A stretch of 64,000 bases of DNA from an uncultured Erysipelotrichaceae bacterium (GTDB lineage Bacteria; Bacillota_I; Bacilli_A; Erysipelotrichales; Erysipelotrichaceae), in contig CADBEA010000006.1 in the NCBI GenBank assembly GCA_902793635.1, positions 1 through 64,000 on the forward strand. Reading direction: 5' to 3'. The notes beneath the pieces are model-generated. The model saw only the letters and a list, made by a program, of their open reading frames with translations. It ran no database searches and was not told the DNA's origin. The position numbers were made by a program, and so were the translations under genes. Of this stretch, positions 25,616 through 34,904 are shown one piece after another. The first letter of the stretch is position 1. The number at the start of each line of letters is the position of its first letter.

Positions 25616-26551
25616 TCATCCTTTCGGTTTGTAGAACTGCCGGTTGTCCATCGAGAACAGACGCTGTGTCCAGCCGCCCGGCTTGACGCCTTCCATGGCC
25701 GCCTTCAGGGTATTCATACGGGCATCGAGATTATCGATCATCGAGAGAGCCTCCGCTTCCATCAGCATCGGCAGAACCGGTGAGCCGTATTCGTAATGGC
25801 CGTGGTGCGAGAGAATCATATGATGCAGAAGGATCGCTTCTTCGGTATCTTCAAGACCCAGCTCGGCCGCCACTTCACTCAGCCAGCCGTTGGCCAGCGA
25901 GATATGTCCTTCCAGCCGGCCGGCCAGTGTATATTCGGTCGTCACTGCTCCGCTCATTTCGGCAGTCTTGCCGATATCATGGATCAGGGCGCCGGCGATC
26001 ATCAGATCGGGATTGAGCTGCGGATAATGCTGACAGACCACTTCGCTCATTTCCGCCATGCTGAGGGAGTGCTCGGAGAGGCCGCCCAGGAAACTGTGGT
26101 GAATGCGGGATGCGGCCGGATAGGTAAAGTATTTCTCGCCTGTCTTGGCCAGCAGGCCCTCCGTCATCTTCCGCAGGTTTTCGTTTCTGATCATGCCGAG
26201 GAAATGATTCAGACGGTCACGGCGTTCCGTTTCCGACACTTCACTGGCAATGACGAAGTTGGACAGATCGACGTCGCTTTCACTGATCTCCTCGACCCGG
26301 TTGATGCGCAGCTGCAGATTCTGATTGTACAGCAGCACCTCAAACGTAAACAGAGCGATACGGCCGACATGAACCTTCTCGGCATCCTGCGGCTTGACGT
26401 CCCAGAACTTGCCGTCGATCGTTCCACTGCTGTCCTGCAGAACCAGATTCAGATAAGGTGCGCCTTTGGAAGTCGTTCCGTTTTTGCATTCCTTCACGAG
26501 CAGCGGCTGCTGCAGACGGTCTTTTTCCGCAAACTCTTTAATCTTCTTCAT
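25616..26551 (-). CDS. yhaM: YhaM-family 3'-5' exoribonuclease
   Basis: A 311-residue protein with an N-terminal OB-fold nucleic-acid-binding domain (about 1-100) and a C-terminal HD hydrolase domain. Metal ligands are visible in SEHSLSMAEM, IHDIGK and HHMILSHHGH. YhaM trims RNA and DNA 3' ends with Mn2+. The start at 26551 (MKKIKEF) has GGAG seven bases upstream and overlaps recX by 14 bp; a longer ORF start at 26581 lacks a site. Confidence 0.93.
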   Translation of the reverse strand: MKKIKEFAEKDRLQQPLLVKECKNGTTSKGAPYLNLVLQDSSGTIDGKFWDVKPQDAEKVHVGRIALFTFEVLLYNQNLQLRINRVEEISESDVDLSNFVIASEVSETERRDRLNHFLGMIRNENLRKMTEGLLAKTGEKYFTYPAASRIHHSFLGGLSEHSLSMAEMSEVVCQHYPQLNPDLMIAGALIHDIGKTAEMSGAVTTEYTLAGRLEGHISLANGWLSEVAAELGLEDTEEAILLHHMILSHHGHYEYGSPVLPMLMEAEALSMIDNLDARMNTLKAAMEGVKPGGWTQRLFSMDNRQFYKPKG

Positions 26552-27341
26552 ACTCAGACTCCATTTCATCCAGAACGGCATTGATCACATCTGCCGCGTA
26601 TCCCTGCTGCAGGCCCCAGCGGTACAGCCGGCTGCGCAGTTCATAGCCGCTGTACTTGCGGCTCAGTCTTTTTTCTGTTTTCCGCATACCGGCTCTCAGG
26701 TTATCATCCTGTTTCTCCGCCAGACCGCTGTAATCCAGATGCTCAGCCGTTTCCGCTGCCAGAGCGACAGAATAGCCGCGCTGCATCAGCTTTGTGCGGA
26801 TCTCCTCCCGCGTCTTGCGCAGTGAGCTGCCAGTACGGCTGCGCAGGATCTTTTCCGCGCAGCGGCGGGCATTGTCCGCTTCGTCATCAAACGTCCGCAG
26901 ACAGTCATCGATCAGCCGCGGTGAGATTCCTTTCCGCAATAAGGTATCACGGATCAGTTTCTCCCCTTTCAGACTGTTCTTCATCGCCGTGATCTGCTCA
27001 CGGCAGTATCTTTCATCATCCAGCCAGCCCAGTCTTTCCAGCCGCTGAATCATCTCATCACGCAGGCTGTCGGAAATCTTCAGGTTATCACTGAGCCAGT
27101 CCTTCATTTCCCTGACGCTGCGGTCATGGGCGGTCAGCTTATGCAGACATTTCGCAAAGACAGCGGTTTTTTCCGCCGCTGCTTTGATTTCCCTGTATCG
27201 CTCCGTGTCGATTTCCATGCCGCTGTGCAGACGGAAGGCATAGAAATCATCAGCGCTCAGCGTGACTTTTTCCTCTTCACCGCCGTCCGTCAGTTTCAGG
27301 ATCACGTTATTTCCGCGGACTTCCGTTTCCTTCAGGAACAT
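26538..27341 (-). CDS. recX: Recombination regulator RecX
   Basis: A 267-residue RecX, which binds and modulates RecA filaments. The three-helix repeats are recognisable (HDRSVREMKDWL, LDDERYCREQI, YSGYELRSRLYRWGL). An N-terminal extension of about 90 residues before the first repeat is typical of Bacillota RecX. The start is uncertain: the ATG at 27341 has a weak GAGCGG site, and 27362 has none. Both overlap the upstream glycosyltransferase. recA is not in the window. Confidence 0.9.
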   Translation of the reverse strand: MFLKETEVRGNNVILKLTDGGEEEKVTLSADDFYAFRLHSGMEIDTERYREIKAAAEKTAVFAKCLHKLTAHDRSVREMKDWLSDNLKISDSLRDEMIQRLERLGWLDDERYCREQITAMKNSLKGEKLIRDTLLRKGISPRLIDDCLRTFDDEADNARRCAEKILRSRTGSSLRKTREEIRTKLMQRGYSVALAAETAEHLDYSGLAEKQDDNLRAGMRKTEKRLSRKYSGYELRSRLYRWGLQQGYAADVINAVLDEMESEYEED

Positions 27342-28521
27342 ACCGCTCACTTTCACATACACGCTGATAGACAGCGATCATGCGCTCATAGAACACTTCG
27401 TTGCTGTAAGGTCTGACTCTTGCCAGGCAGTCGTCCTTCATACCGTCAAGCTGTTCTTTCGTCATCTTTTCAAAAGCCATCAGTTTATCCTTGAGATCGG
27501 CCGCACTGGTAAAGAACCAGCCGGTCTTATCCGGGATCAGCAAATCATCCAGCACGTCATCCGGACGGGCAAACAGCGGCAGACCGCTGGCCAGTGCCTC
27601 GATGAAGGTCATGCCCTGCGTCTCACTCAGTGAAGCTGAAACAAAGGCATCGGCGCTGGCATAGATAGCCGGTACTTCATCGATCGGCTTCGGTCCGGTC
27701 AGCTGAATGTAGGATGTCAGATTGTTCTGCTGCACGAGGTTCTGCAGACGTTCCAGATCAGGTCCGCCGCCAACGATCAGCAGTTTCAGATCAGCACCTG
27801 CCTCGACTGCCATGCGGACACCGCTGATGACCATGTCGAGATCCTTCTCCTCCGCAAGACGTCCGACATAGATCAGGATCCTGTCGTTTTCACTGTAGCC
27901 AAGTTCCTGGCGGCGGGCTTTTACAGCATCCTCTTCCCGCAGTTCAGCGGCGAATTTGCTGAGGTTCAGGCCGGTCGGAATGACGTTGATCGTCTTATTA
28001 ATGCCGTAGTGTTCGAGCAGCTGTTTCGTCTTGTTGGAAGGCGCGATGACTTCCTTCACCGGATCGGTCACCAGTTTGGAATACCAGGCGATGCTGCGGC
28101 GGCCGGCTTTCTCGACGGCCTTCAGATGCATCGGGTTGAAATAATGGGTATAGTCTTCCCATGTTGTATGGTACGTGCTGACGATCGGAATGGCCAGCTG
28201 TTTGGCACAGGTACGGGCAAACAGACCGATGCCGAATTCCGTCTGCACGTGAATCAGATCGAGATGCAGACGGGCGATTTCTCTGATCAGGCTGCGGTGA
28301 AACGGTGAAGCCATGACATAGCCATATAAAAAAGGCAGTTCGACACCGGGGATATGCAGCACGGTGCCGTCTTCATTCCACTGAGGTTTTTTGTTCTTGC
28401 CGGGGCATACGACATAAACAGTATGTCCGTGTTCCTTCAGAATGCTGCAGAGAATACCGGTGCTGTTGGCGACACCGTTGATCTCCGGCAGATATGTATC
28501 AGTAAAAAGTCCGATTCTCAT
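27307..28521 (-). CDS. Diacylglycerol glucosyltransferase-like GT4 (LafA-like)
   Basis: A 404-residue GT-B glycosyltransferase beginning MRIGLFTDTYLPEINGVANS, the signature of monoglucosyl-diacylglycerol synthases (LafA, alMGS and Spr0982 type). The central GLNLSKF and nucleotide-sugar segment (YVGRLAEEKDL) and the E-x7-E motif region (SLSETQGMTFIEALASG) are present. The likely product is alpha-glucosyl-DAG, a membrane glycolipid and LTA anchor precursor. It overlaps the LafC-like gene by 4 bp. The substrate call rests on family resemblance and on the three-gene module. Confidence 0.82.
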   Translation of the reverse strand: MRIGLFTDTYLPEINGVANSTGILCSILKEHGHTVYVVCPGKNKKPQWNEDGTVLHIPGVELPFLYGYVMASPFHRSLIREIARLHLDLIHVQTEFGIGLFARTCAKQLAIPIVSTYHTTWEDYTHYFNPMHLKAVEKAGRRSIAWYSKLVTDPVKEVIAPSNKTKQLLEHYGINKTINVIPTGLNLSKFAAELREEDAVKARRQELGYSENDRILIYVGRLAEEKDLDMVISGVRMAVEAGADLKLLIVGGGPDLERLQNLVQQNNLTSYIQLTGPKPIDEVPAIYASADAFVSASLSETQGMTFIEALASGLPLFARPDDVLDDLLIPDKTGWFFTSAADLKDKLMAFEKMTKEQLDGMKDDCLARVRPYSNEVFYERMIAVYQRVCESERYVPEGNGSPRK

Positions 28522-29645
28522 AGTTTGTCTTCTCCTTCTGTCTGTGTTTCAAATTCCTGCATGGCTTCCGGCGCGTAGGTACGCGGCAGATGTTCCTCTT
28601 CGGTGTTGATTGGCACGTTCGGACGGGTCTTCGCGTACAGGAAGACAATGCCGCCAATGATCAGCGTCTGATAGAACGTGACAAGCCGCCACAATAACAT
28701 GATCGACGTCGCATCAACCTTGCCGAAGATCGTCGAGAACATCAGGACGAACGTCGCCTCGGTGCCGCCGGCACTGCCGGGCATCGGCAGAAAGGCGTTG
28801 ATCATCGCCACAAAGGAACTCAGGGCTATGATGTTCAGCAGCATTGACGGAGTCACGGGAATATTCAGCGCCATGGCGCAGAAATACGGAATGCTGTAAT
28901 AGATCGTCAGACGGCCGGCGTTTTCCAGCGCCAGCAGAGCGATCATTTTCTTATGGGTACGCAGAACGACGATTTCCTTGGCGAACGCGGTCAGCTGTTT
29001 GTCCAGATTGGCAAGCGTCGCTTCCCTGTCCTTGACGATATGCAGTTTCGCGCCGATATTGATGCCGGTCGTGGTCAGCCACGTGTAAAAGCGTGGTGAC
29101 GTCGCCAGCATCCACAGGAAAACGATGATGCCGGAACTGATTGCGAAACCGAGCAGCACGATCAGGAAAAACTGCGAATAATTGGCATAGAAATAATGGA
29201 ATTTCAAAAGAATCAGGACCAGGACGTACAGCGTCATGACCGACTGATAGACAATGAAATCCAGCCAGAGAATGCCGACCGAATGCGATACCGGAATTCC
29301 CTGCTTCCTGAAGAGATAGCCCTGTGCCACCTGACCGCCGGAAGCGCCTGGCGTGATATTGCAGAACAGGCCGGAAGTATAGGCGTTCTGAAAACCCTGC
29401 CAGAGCGTATAGCGGGGATGCGTCTGACGGCATTCATACATCAGTCCCCAGCCGAGCATCAGCCTTTCGAACATCATCAGACCGACCAGCAGGACGACAC
29501 CCCAGACGTTGACTCTGGAGATGATCTCAAGAACCTGATCACCGTCATCTTTCAGGGTAAACCAGAGGACAAGACCGGCCAGGGCAACGATCAGAAAGAC
29601 GTTGAAGGCCGTACTCTGAAACAGTTTTTTAATCTTATTCCACAT
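28518..29645 (-). CDS. YbhN/UPF0104-family membrane protein (LafC-like)
   Basis: A 375-residue polytopic protein with roughly eight hydrophobic segments of the lysylphosphatidylglycerol-synthase transmembrane (flippase-like) family. The family motifs NITPGASGGQ and the PMPGSAGGTEA loop are clear. In Listeria the equivalent gene stands beside lafA and lafB and influences glycolipid and lipoteichoic acid. The start at 29645 (MWNKIKK) has no ribosome-binding site and lies two bases from the predicted transcription start. Confidence 0.83.
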   Translation of the reverse strand: MWNKIKKLFQSTAFNVFLIVALAGLVLWFTLKDDGDQVLEIISRVNVWGVVLLVGLMMFERLMLGWGLMYECRQTHPRYTLWQGFQNAYTSGLFCNITPGASGGQVAQGYLFRKQGIPVSHSVGILWLDFIVYQSVMTLYVLVLILLKFHYFYANYSQFFLIVLLGFAISSGIIVFLWMLATSPRFYTWLTTTGINIGAKLHIVKDREATLANLDKQLTAFAKEIVVLRTHKKMIALLALENAGRLTIYYSIPYFCAMALNIPVTPSMLLNIIALSSFVAMINAFLPMPGSAGGTEATFVLMFSTIFGKVDATSIMLLWRLVTFYQTLIIGGIVFLYAKTRPNVPINTEEEHLPRTYAPEAMQEFETQTEGEDKL

Positions 29646-29653
29646 ACATCTAA

Positions 29654-29682
29654 AGTATACTCTCAAATCGATCCTATCTCAA
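29654..29682 (-). promoter_or_regulatory. Promoter before the LafC-like gene (leaderless)
   Basis: Minus-strand TTGAGA (29682-29677), a 17-bp spacer and TATACT (29659-29654). The ATG at 29645 is nine bases past the -10 box, so the message should have a leader of about two bases. Confidence 0.65.
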
Positions 29683-29715
29683 TCGCGGCCGGTTTCCGGC
29701 AAACCAGGATCATAC

Positions 29716-29747
29716 AAAAAGACAGCAGTCTCAGTGTGACTGCTGTC
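29716..29747 (-). terminator. LafB-like gene terminator with stop codon in the loop
   Basis: GACAGCAGTC-ACACTGA-GACTGCTGTC followed by five T residues on the minus strand. The TGA stop is in the loop, and the final codons of the gene form the 5' arm. Confidence 0.88.
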
Positions 29748-30768
29748 GGTTGGCTGTAATGGTCCGGTACAGACTGATCCATTTTTCGTAAATGATCTCA
29801 TCTGAATAGCTTTCCCTGATCTTCCGGCTTTTTTCCTCCTGCTGAAGATAGAAGTCCGGATCGTCCTTCAGGCGGCGGATATAATTGATGAATTCCTCAT
29901 TGTTCCGGCCGTAAAGCACGTTGTCAAAGTAGATCTTCTTGAAGGTCTCCAGGTCGCGCAGAATGACCGGCTTGTCGGTCAGTGACGCTTCCAGAGCGAC
30001 GAGCGCGAACGATTCGTAATAGGACGGCAGGAAGAAGACATCGGAAATGTTGCAGAGGATGTTGACCTCGTTTCTGTCGATCACGCCGGTGAAGCGCAGA
30101 TTGGCGGGCGGATCGTCATAGACTTTGCGGATTTTCTTGTAGCCTTCGATATATTTGCCGAAATTGAAACCGCCGATCCACAGGAACTGAATGTCGGGAT
30201 TCTGCTTCGCCAGTTCGATAAAATCAAGAACGCCTTTTCCGCGGTGCAGTTGGCCGATACTGACGACGATGAAGTCGTCCTTATCATACCCATACTTTTC
30301 ACGGTATTCCTGTTTCTTTTCATCCGGCAGGACGAAAAAGTTTTCTTCGGAAACATAGTTGGGAATATAGAAAACCTTGTCCCCGTCAAAGCCCATTCTG
30401 ACCATTTCATCCTTGTAATCAGGATTCACGACGACCAGATAATCGGATTTCAGATAGCACCTTCTGACCCACCAGGCATATATTTTCATGAATACTTCCG
30501 GGATCCTCAGAGCGCCGACCAGCGTGTCCGGCAGAAAATGAACGTATGTGAGGGCGACTCCCCGGCTCAGTCTCTGCTTGATATAACTGGCGACATTCAC
30601 CGTGTGCATGTGCAGCACATCGTAGTTCAGCCCTTTATTCGTGACAATCTCAAGATCGTCTTTTCCGTATTTCTTCAGTAATGCGATCAGCTCGTTGTAG
30701 GCTGTTTCGACGCCCTGTCCTTTGACGGAATCAGCGATTGACAGCATATTGACAGTAATTTTTCTCAT
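29731..30768 (-). CDS. Glycolipid glycosyltransferase (LafB/CpoA-like)
   Basis: A 345-residue GT-B enzyme starting MRKITVNMLSIADSVKGQGV. The SADxVKGQGV-like opening is typical of LafB/CpoA enzymes, which add a second sugar to glucosyl-diacylglycerol. Central (SIGQLHRGKGV) and C-terminal (YESFALVALEASLTDKPVI) nucleotide-sugar motifs are visible. I prefer the ATG at 30768 to an earlier frame opening at 30786. It has its own promoter and terminator, so it is uncoupled from the LafC-LafA genes behind it although probably in the same pathway. Confidence 0.82.
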   Translation of the reverse strand: MRKITVNMLSIADSVKGQGVETAYNELIALLKKYGKDDLEIVTNKGLNYDVLHMHTVNVASYIKQRLSRGVALTYVHFLPDTLVGALRIPEVFMKIYAWWVRRCYLKSDYLVVVNPDYKDEMVRMGFDGDKVFYIPNYVSEENFFVLPDEKKQEYREKYGYDKDDFIVVSIGQLHRGKGVLDFIELAKQNPDIQFLWIGGFNFGKYIEGYKKIRKVYDDPPANLRFTGVIDRNEVNILCNISDVFFLPSYYESFALVALEASLTDKPVILRDLETFKKIYFDNVLYGRNNEEFINYIRRLKDDPDFYLQQEEKSRKIRESYSDEIIYEKWISLYRTITANRQQSH

Positions 30769-30784
30769 AAAGTACACCGTTAGC

Positions 30785-30793
30785 ATTATAACA
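30785..30793 (-). promoter_or_regulatory. Promoter of the LafB-like gene (extended -10)
   Basis: TGTTATAAT on the minus strand with no clear -35 box. The predicted leader is only about ten bases and holds no good Shine-Dalgarno sequence. Confidence 0.5.
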
Positions 30794-30851
30794 TCTTTAT
30801 CCTGTTTTCCATCCCCGAACTGAAGAACCTGAAAAGAACCGTGGAGAAACG

Positions 30852-30883
30852 AAAAAGACCCGGGACTTTTTGTCCCGGATCTT
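30852..30883 (-). terminator. Terminator of the pyruvate:ferredoxin oxidoreductase gene
   Basis: Minus-strand CCGGGAC-AAAAA-GTCCCGG within a longer, once-mismatched stem, followed by TTTTT. Confidence 0.88.
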
Positions 30884-30907
30884 AATCATTCATTCAGACA
30901 GAAAGAC

Positions 30908-33900
30908 TCAGTTTTCTTCCTGGATCTTGGCCTTGTTGACAAGCTTGTTGTAGCGTGTCTGAGCGTCGGAGAGTGTCTTCGCGAACATCTTCTCGGCAGC
31001 TTCCTGGCCCTTCAGCTTCGGCAGGTTGAAGTAACGTGCTTCATTCATCAGGAAGTCATGGAACTTGTCCCAGTTCGGAGCCTTGGAATCGATCGTCAGC
31101 GGTTTTTCGTTGCGCGGATCGAAACGGTACAGTGTGACATAACCGCATTCAACGGCTGCTTTCTGTACAAGCGGAGCCTTGACCAGACCGCCCTTGATAC
31201 CCTGTTCTGCGCATGGGCAGTAAGCGATAATGATGGATGGTCCGTCATAGCTTTCAGCTTCTTTCAGAGCCTTGATGGTCTGCATCTGGTTAGCGCCCAT
31301 GGATACGGAAGCGACATATGCGTGACCGTATTCCATAACGATCTGACCCAGATCCTTCTTGGCCAGTGGTTTGCCGCCGGCTGCGAACTTGGCGATGGAT
31401 GCAGCCTGGGAAGACTTGGAGGACTGACCGCCGGTGTTGGAGTAAACTTCGGTATCCATAACCAGAACGTTGACGTTCAGGTTGTTGGCCATAACGTGAT
31501 CGAGTCCGCCGTAACCGATGTCATATGCCCAGCCGTCGCCGCCGACGATCCATACGGACTTGCCGACGAGATCTCTTTCCAGATCGAGCAGTTCCTTGAC
31601 AGCTTCGTTGGAGGAAGCCTTGATGCCGGCAACCAGCTTGTCCTTGAGAGCACGCTGGGTATCACGGTTGTCCTTGGCAGCGATGTAGGCTTCGAAGGAT
31701 TCCTTGAGTTCCGGTTCAACCTTGTCGAGGTTTTCTTCCATCAGACGCAGGATCTTGGCAGCCTTTGTTGTCTGTGCGACAGCCATACCGAAACCGAATT
31801 CGGCATTGTCTTCGAACAGTGAGTTAGCCCATGCGACACCGTTGTTGTCCTTGTCTGTGACGAACGGAGTGGACGGTGTGGAAGAGCAGTAAATCATTGT
31901 ACAGCCGGTTGCGTTGGCAACGATCATGTCTTTGCCGAACAGCTGTGTAGCCAGTCTGTAGTACGGAGCTTCACCGCATCCCGGGCAGCATCCGGATACT
32001 TCAAAGTAAGGCATCATCAGAGATACGCCAGCTTCTGTGTTCGGGTTGCCGTACTGCGGCTTGTATTCTGTTTCCTTGTAGAGGTAATCAGCCAGCGGTT
32101 CCTGGTTGACCTGTGTGGAGACTTCAGCAGCGCCGAGAGCCTTTGTCGGACATACGGTCAGACATACGCCGCAGCCTACGCAGTTCATCGGGGAGAGCTG
32201 GATTCTGTACTTCAGACCTGCTTCCTTGGCGCCCTTGTAAGCCGGTGTCGGATCCTTGTATGTGAATTCGACGCCGTTCTCCTTGGCAATTTCCTCTGCT
32301 TTTGCCAGTTCTTCCGGTGTCATCAGGAACGGACGGATGGTTGCGTGCGGGCACGCGAATGCGCACTTGCCGCACTCGACGCACTTATTGGCATCCCATG
32401 TCGGAACCTGAGCAGCGATGTTTCTCTTTTCACGGAAGGATACGTTCTCCGGAATGGATCCGTCGAGGACGCCGTACTTCAGGAAAGAGGATACCGGCAT
32501 GTCATAACCTTCGAGAGCGTTGATTCTCTGCAGGTTGTTGTCGAAGTATTCGTCACCTGTCTTGACGATCAGGCTCTTGTCATAGGTCAGGTCTGCCCAT
32601 TCCGGCTTGACGGTGATTTCAACCAGACCGCTCTTGCCTCTGTCGATGGCGGCGATGTTGTTGTTGACAACGTCTTCACCCTTACGGGCATATGTGTGTC
32701 TTGCCGAATCCTTCATCAGGTCCATGGACTTGCTGTACGGCATGATCTGCTCGTTGAGGGCGAAGAACGCACTCTGCAGGATCGTGTTGGTATGACGGCC
32801 CATGTGTGTTTCCTGAGCGATGGCGTTGGCGTTGATGATGTAGAACTTGGCATGCTTCTTAGCCAGACCAGCCAGCATTCTGTTCGGCAGTCTGTTTTCG
32901 ATCTCGTCAGCCGGAATCGTTGTGTTCAGCAGGAATGTTCCGCCTTCCTTGAGGTCGCGGACCATGTCGAACTTGAAGCAGTAGGATTCCAGTGAGCAGG
33001 AGATAAAGTCAGCCTTGTCGATGTAGTACGGGCTGTGGATCGGGCTCTTGCCGAATCTCAGATGAGAACGGGTAACGCCGCCTGCTTTTCTTGAGTCATA
33101 TGCGAAATATGCCTGGGAATACAGATCGGTGTTGTTGCCGATGATCTTGACGGTGCTCTTGTTGGCGCCGACTGTACCGTCGGAACCAAGACCGTAGAAC
33201 AGGCAGCTTGTGTAGTCGGAGTCGACTGTAATGTCAACCGGAGCGATGGACAGATTTGTTACATCGTCATCGATACCGATCGTGAATTCTTCCTTCGGAT
33301 CGTCCTTCTTCAGTTCTTCGAAGACACCGTTGATATGGGACGGGTTGGTGTCCTTGGAAGACAGACCGTAACGGCCGCCGACGATCGTCAGATCCTTGTG
33401 CTTTCTCAGCGCGTAGCATACATCCAGGAACAGCGGTTCTCTGGCGCCCTGTTCTTTCGCTCTGTCGAGAACGGCAATCTTCTTGACAGTAGCCGGCAGA
33501 ACATCTTCCAGATACTTCTGGGAGAACGGACGATACAGGTAAACCTTGATCAGACCGACCTTTTCGCCTCTTGCGACCAGTGTGTTGATCGTTTCTGTTA
33601 CTGTGTCAGTAACGGAACCCATAGCGACGATAACGCGTTCAGCATCCGGTGCGCCGACATAGACGAACGGTCTGTAGTCACGGCCGGTGTGTTCGCTGAT
33701 GGCCTTGAAATACTTGGCAGCGATGTCCGGGACTGCGTTATAATGTTCGTTCTGGGCTTCAGCAGCCTGGAAGTAAATGTCGTCATTCTGGGAACCGCCG
33801 CGGGTAATGGCATTGCCGTGCGGGTTCAGAGCAGCGGCGCGGAAAGCCTCGAGCTTGTCCATCGGCAGCAGGCTCTTGAGGAAGTCATAGTCCATGACTT

Positions 33901-34462
33901 CGATCTTGTCGATTTCGTGTGATGTACGGAAACCGTCAAAGAAATGCATGACCGGAACAGCACCGTCAATAGCGATCAGATGAGCGGCACCGGCGAGGTC
34001 CATACAGTCCTGAACGGAATGCGAGCACATCATGACTATACCGGTCTGACGGCATGCATAAACGTCCTGATGATCACCGAAGATCGAAAGTGTGTGAGTG
34101 GCCAGGGAACGTGCGGCAACATGTACGACACCCGGCAGTAATTCACCCTTCAGTTTATACAGGTTTGGAATCATCAGCAGAAGGCCCTGGGATGCTGTAA
34201 ATGTAGCAGCCAGAGAACCTGCCTGCAGAGCACCGTGCACTGCACCGGCAGCTCCGCCTTCAGCCTGCATTTCGACAACTTTTACCTTGTCGCCAAACAC
34301 ATTGGTACGGCCGGCGGTAGCCCAGTCGTCGATGTGTTCTGCCATCGGGGAAGATGGCGTGATCGGATAGATACCGGCTACTTCCGTGAATGCATACGCG
34401 GAATGAGCAGTTGCGGTATTACCATCCATAGCTTCGAAAACTCTTTTGTTTTCTGTACTCAT
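30908..34462 (-). CDS. nifJ: Pyruvate:ferredoxin (flavodoxin) oxidoreductase
   Basis: A single-chain 1184-residue enzyme oxidising pyruvate to acetyl-CoA and CO2 with low-potential electron transfer, the core of anaerobic pyruvate metabolism. N-terminal domains carry the pyruvate-binding YPITPSSPMAEH. Two ferredoxin-type clusters are bound by CVECGKCAFACPHA and CVGCGVCLTVCPTKAL. The TPP domain has CPGCGEAPYYR and GDGWAYDIGYGGLDH, plus the SNTGGQSS loop. AGGAGG five bases before the ATG at 34462 fixes the start. It is a monocistronic, oxygen-sensitive enzyme, consistent with an anaerobe. Downstream uses (hydrogenase, acetate) are not in the window. Confidence 0.97.
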   Translation of the reverse strand: MSTENKRVFEAMDGNTATAHSAYAFTEVAGIYPITPSSPMAEHIDDWATAGRTNVFGDKVKVVEMQAEGGAAGAVHGALQAGSLAATFTASQGLLLMIPNLYKLKGELLPGVVHVAARSLATHTLSIFGDHQDVYACRQTGIVMMCSHSVQDCMDLAGAAHLIAIDGAVPVMHFFDGFRTSHEIDKIEVMDYDFLKSLLPMDKLEAFRAAALNPHGNAITRGGSQNDDIYFQAAEAQNEHYNAVPDIAAKYFKAISEHTGRDYRPFVYVGAPDAERVIVAMGSVTDTVTETINTLVARGEKVGLIKVYLYRPFSQKYLEDVLPATVKKIAVLDRAKEQGAREPLFLDVCYALRKHKDLTIVGGRYGLSSKDTNPSHINGVFEELKKDDPKEEFTIGIDDDVTNLSIAPVDITVDSDYTSCLFYGLGSDGTVGANKSTVKIIGNNTDLYSQAYFAYDSRKAGGVTRSHLRFGKSPIHSPYYIDKADFISCSLESYCFKFDMVRDLKEGGTFLLNTTIPADEIENRLPNRMLAGLAKKHAKFYIINANAIAQETHMGRHTNTILQSAFFALNEQIMPYSKSMDLMKDSARHTYARKGEDVVNNNIAAIDRGKSGLVEITVKPEWADLTYDKSLIVKTGDEYFDNNLQRINALEGYDMPVSSFLKYGVLDGSIPENVSFREKRNIAAQVPTWDANKCVECGKCAFACPHATIRPFLMTPEELAKAEEIAKENGVEFTYKDPTPAYKGAKEAGLKYRIQLSPMNCVGCGVCLTVCPTKALGAAEVSTQVNQEPLADYLYKETEYKPQYGNPNTEAGVSLMMPYFEVSGCCPGCGEAPYYRLATQLFGKDMIVANATGCTMIYCSSTPSTPFVTDKDNNGVAWANSLFEDNAEFGFGMAVAQTTKAAKILRLMEENLDKVEPELKESFEAYIAAKDNRDTQRALKDKLVAGIKASSNEAVKELLDLERDLVGKSVWIVGGDGWAYDIGYGGLDHVMANNLNVNVLVMDTEVYSNTGGQSSKSSQAASIAKFAAGGKPLAKKDLGQIVMEYGHAYVASVSMGANQMQTIKALKEAESYDGPSIIIAYCPCAEQGIKGGLVKAPLVQKAAVECGYVTLYRFDPRNEKPLTIDSKAPNWDKFHDFLMNEARYFNLPKLKGQEAAEKMFAKTLSDAQTRYNKLVNKAKIQEEN

Positions 34463-34489
34463 TATGTCCTCCTGTTTTTTGCCTGTTTT

Positions 34490-34495
34490 ATTATA
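34490..34495 (-). promoter_or_regulatory. Likely -10 box of the pyruvate oxidoreductase gene
   Basis: Consensus TATAAT on the minus strand, 27 bases before the ATG, with no convincing -35 box. Confidence 0.4.
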
Positions 34496-34582
34496 CTCCT
34501 TCAGACGCCAAAAATACACTGCCTGAGGGATGAAAGTTGCCCTTTTCTTCTGCTGTTCAGACAGGAAAAAACATGCATCATG

Positions 34583-34611
34583 AAAAAAGGATCCTGTTAT
34601 CAGGACCCTTT
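34583..34611 (-). terminator. yneF terminator
   Basis: Minus-strand AAAGGGTCCTG-ATAA-CAGGATCCTTT with one mismatch, then a T-run. It begins within the last codon of yneF. Confidence 0.85.
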
Positions 34612-34822
34612 ATTTCTGCATCTGCTTCATGACCTGACGGATCTGCGCCTCGGAAGGCTTGCGGCCCATCTGCATGAACATGGCACGAATCATCTTCTCA
34701 TTGATCGGAGGATTCTCTTTCAGCTGTTTTTCGAAATATCTCTTGGTCAGGAAGAATGTGACGACTGCCGATACAACGGCGCCGAGGATAAACCATAAGA
34801 GAGATGCCCAGAATTCTGTCAT
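34610..34822 (-). CDS. yneF: YneF family (UPF0154) small membrane protein
   Basis: A 70-residue protein with one N-terminal transmembrane helix (about 6-25). The cytoplasmic tail contains the family block NPPINEKMIRAMFMQMGRKPSE. The function of UPF0154 is unknown. The ATG at 34822 follows AAGGTGG by eight bases. It is a monocistronic unit with a strong promoter and terminator. Confidence 0.93.
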   Translation of the reverse strand: MTEFWASLLWFILGAVVSAVVTFFLTKRYFEKQLKENPPINEKMIRAMFMQMGRKPSEAQIRQVMKQMQK

Positions 34823-34853
34823 ATTTAACACCACCTTTTTTTACAACGTGTAT

Positions 34854-34882
34854 ATTCTATCTTCTTTTCCGGCAGGTTTCAA
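34854..34882 (-). promoter_or_regulatory. yneF promoter
   Basis: Minus-strand TTGAAA (34882-34877), exactly 17 bp, TAGAAT (34859-34854). It lies just past the 3' end of the upstream small RNA gene. Confidence 0.7.
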
Positions 34883-34904
34883 TAACCATACCGTGATCAG
34901 ACCG

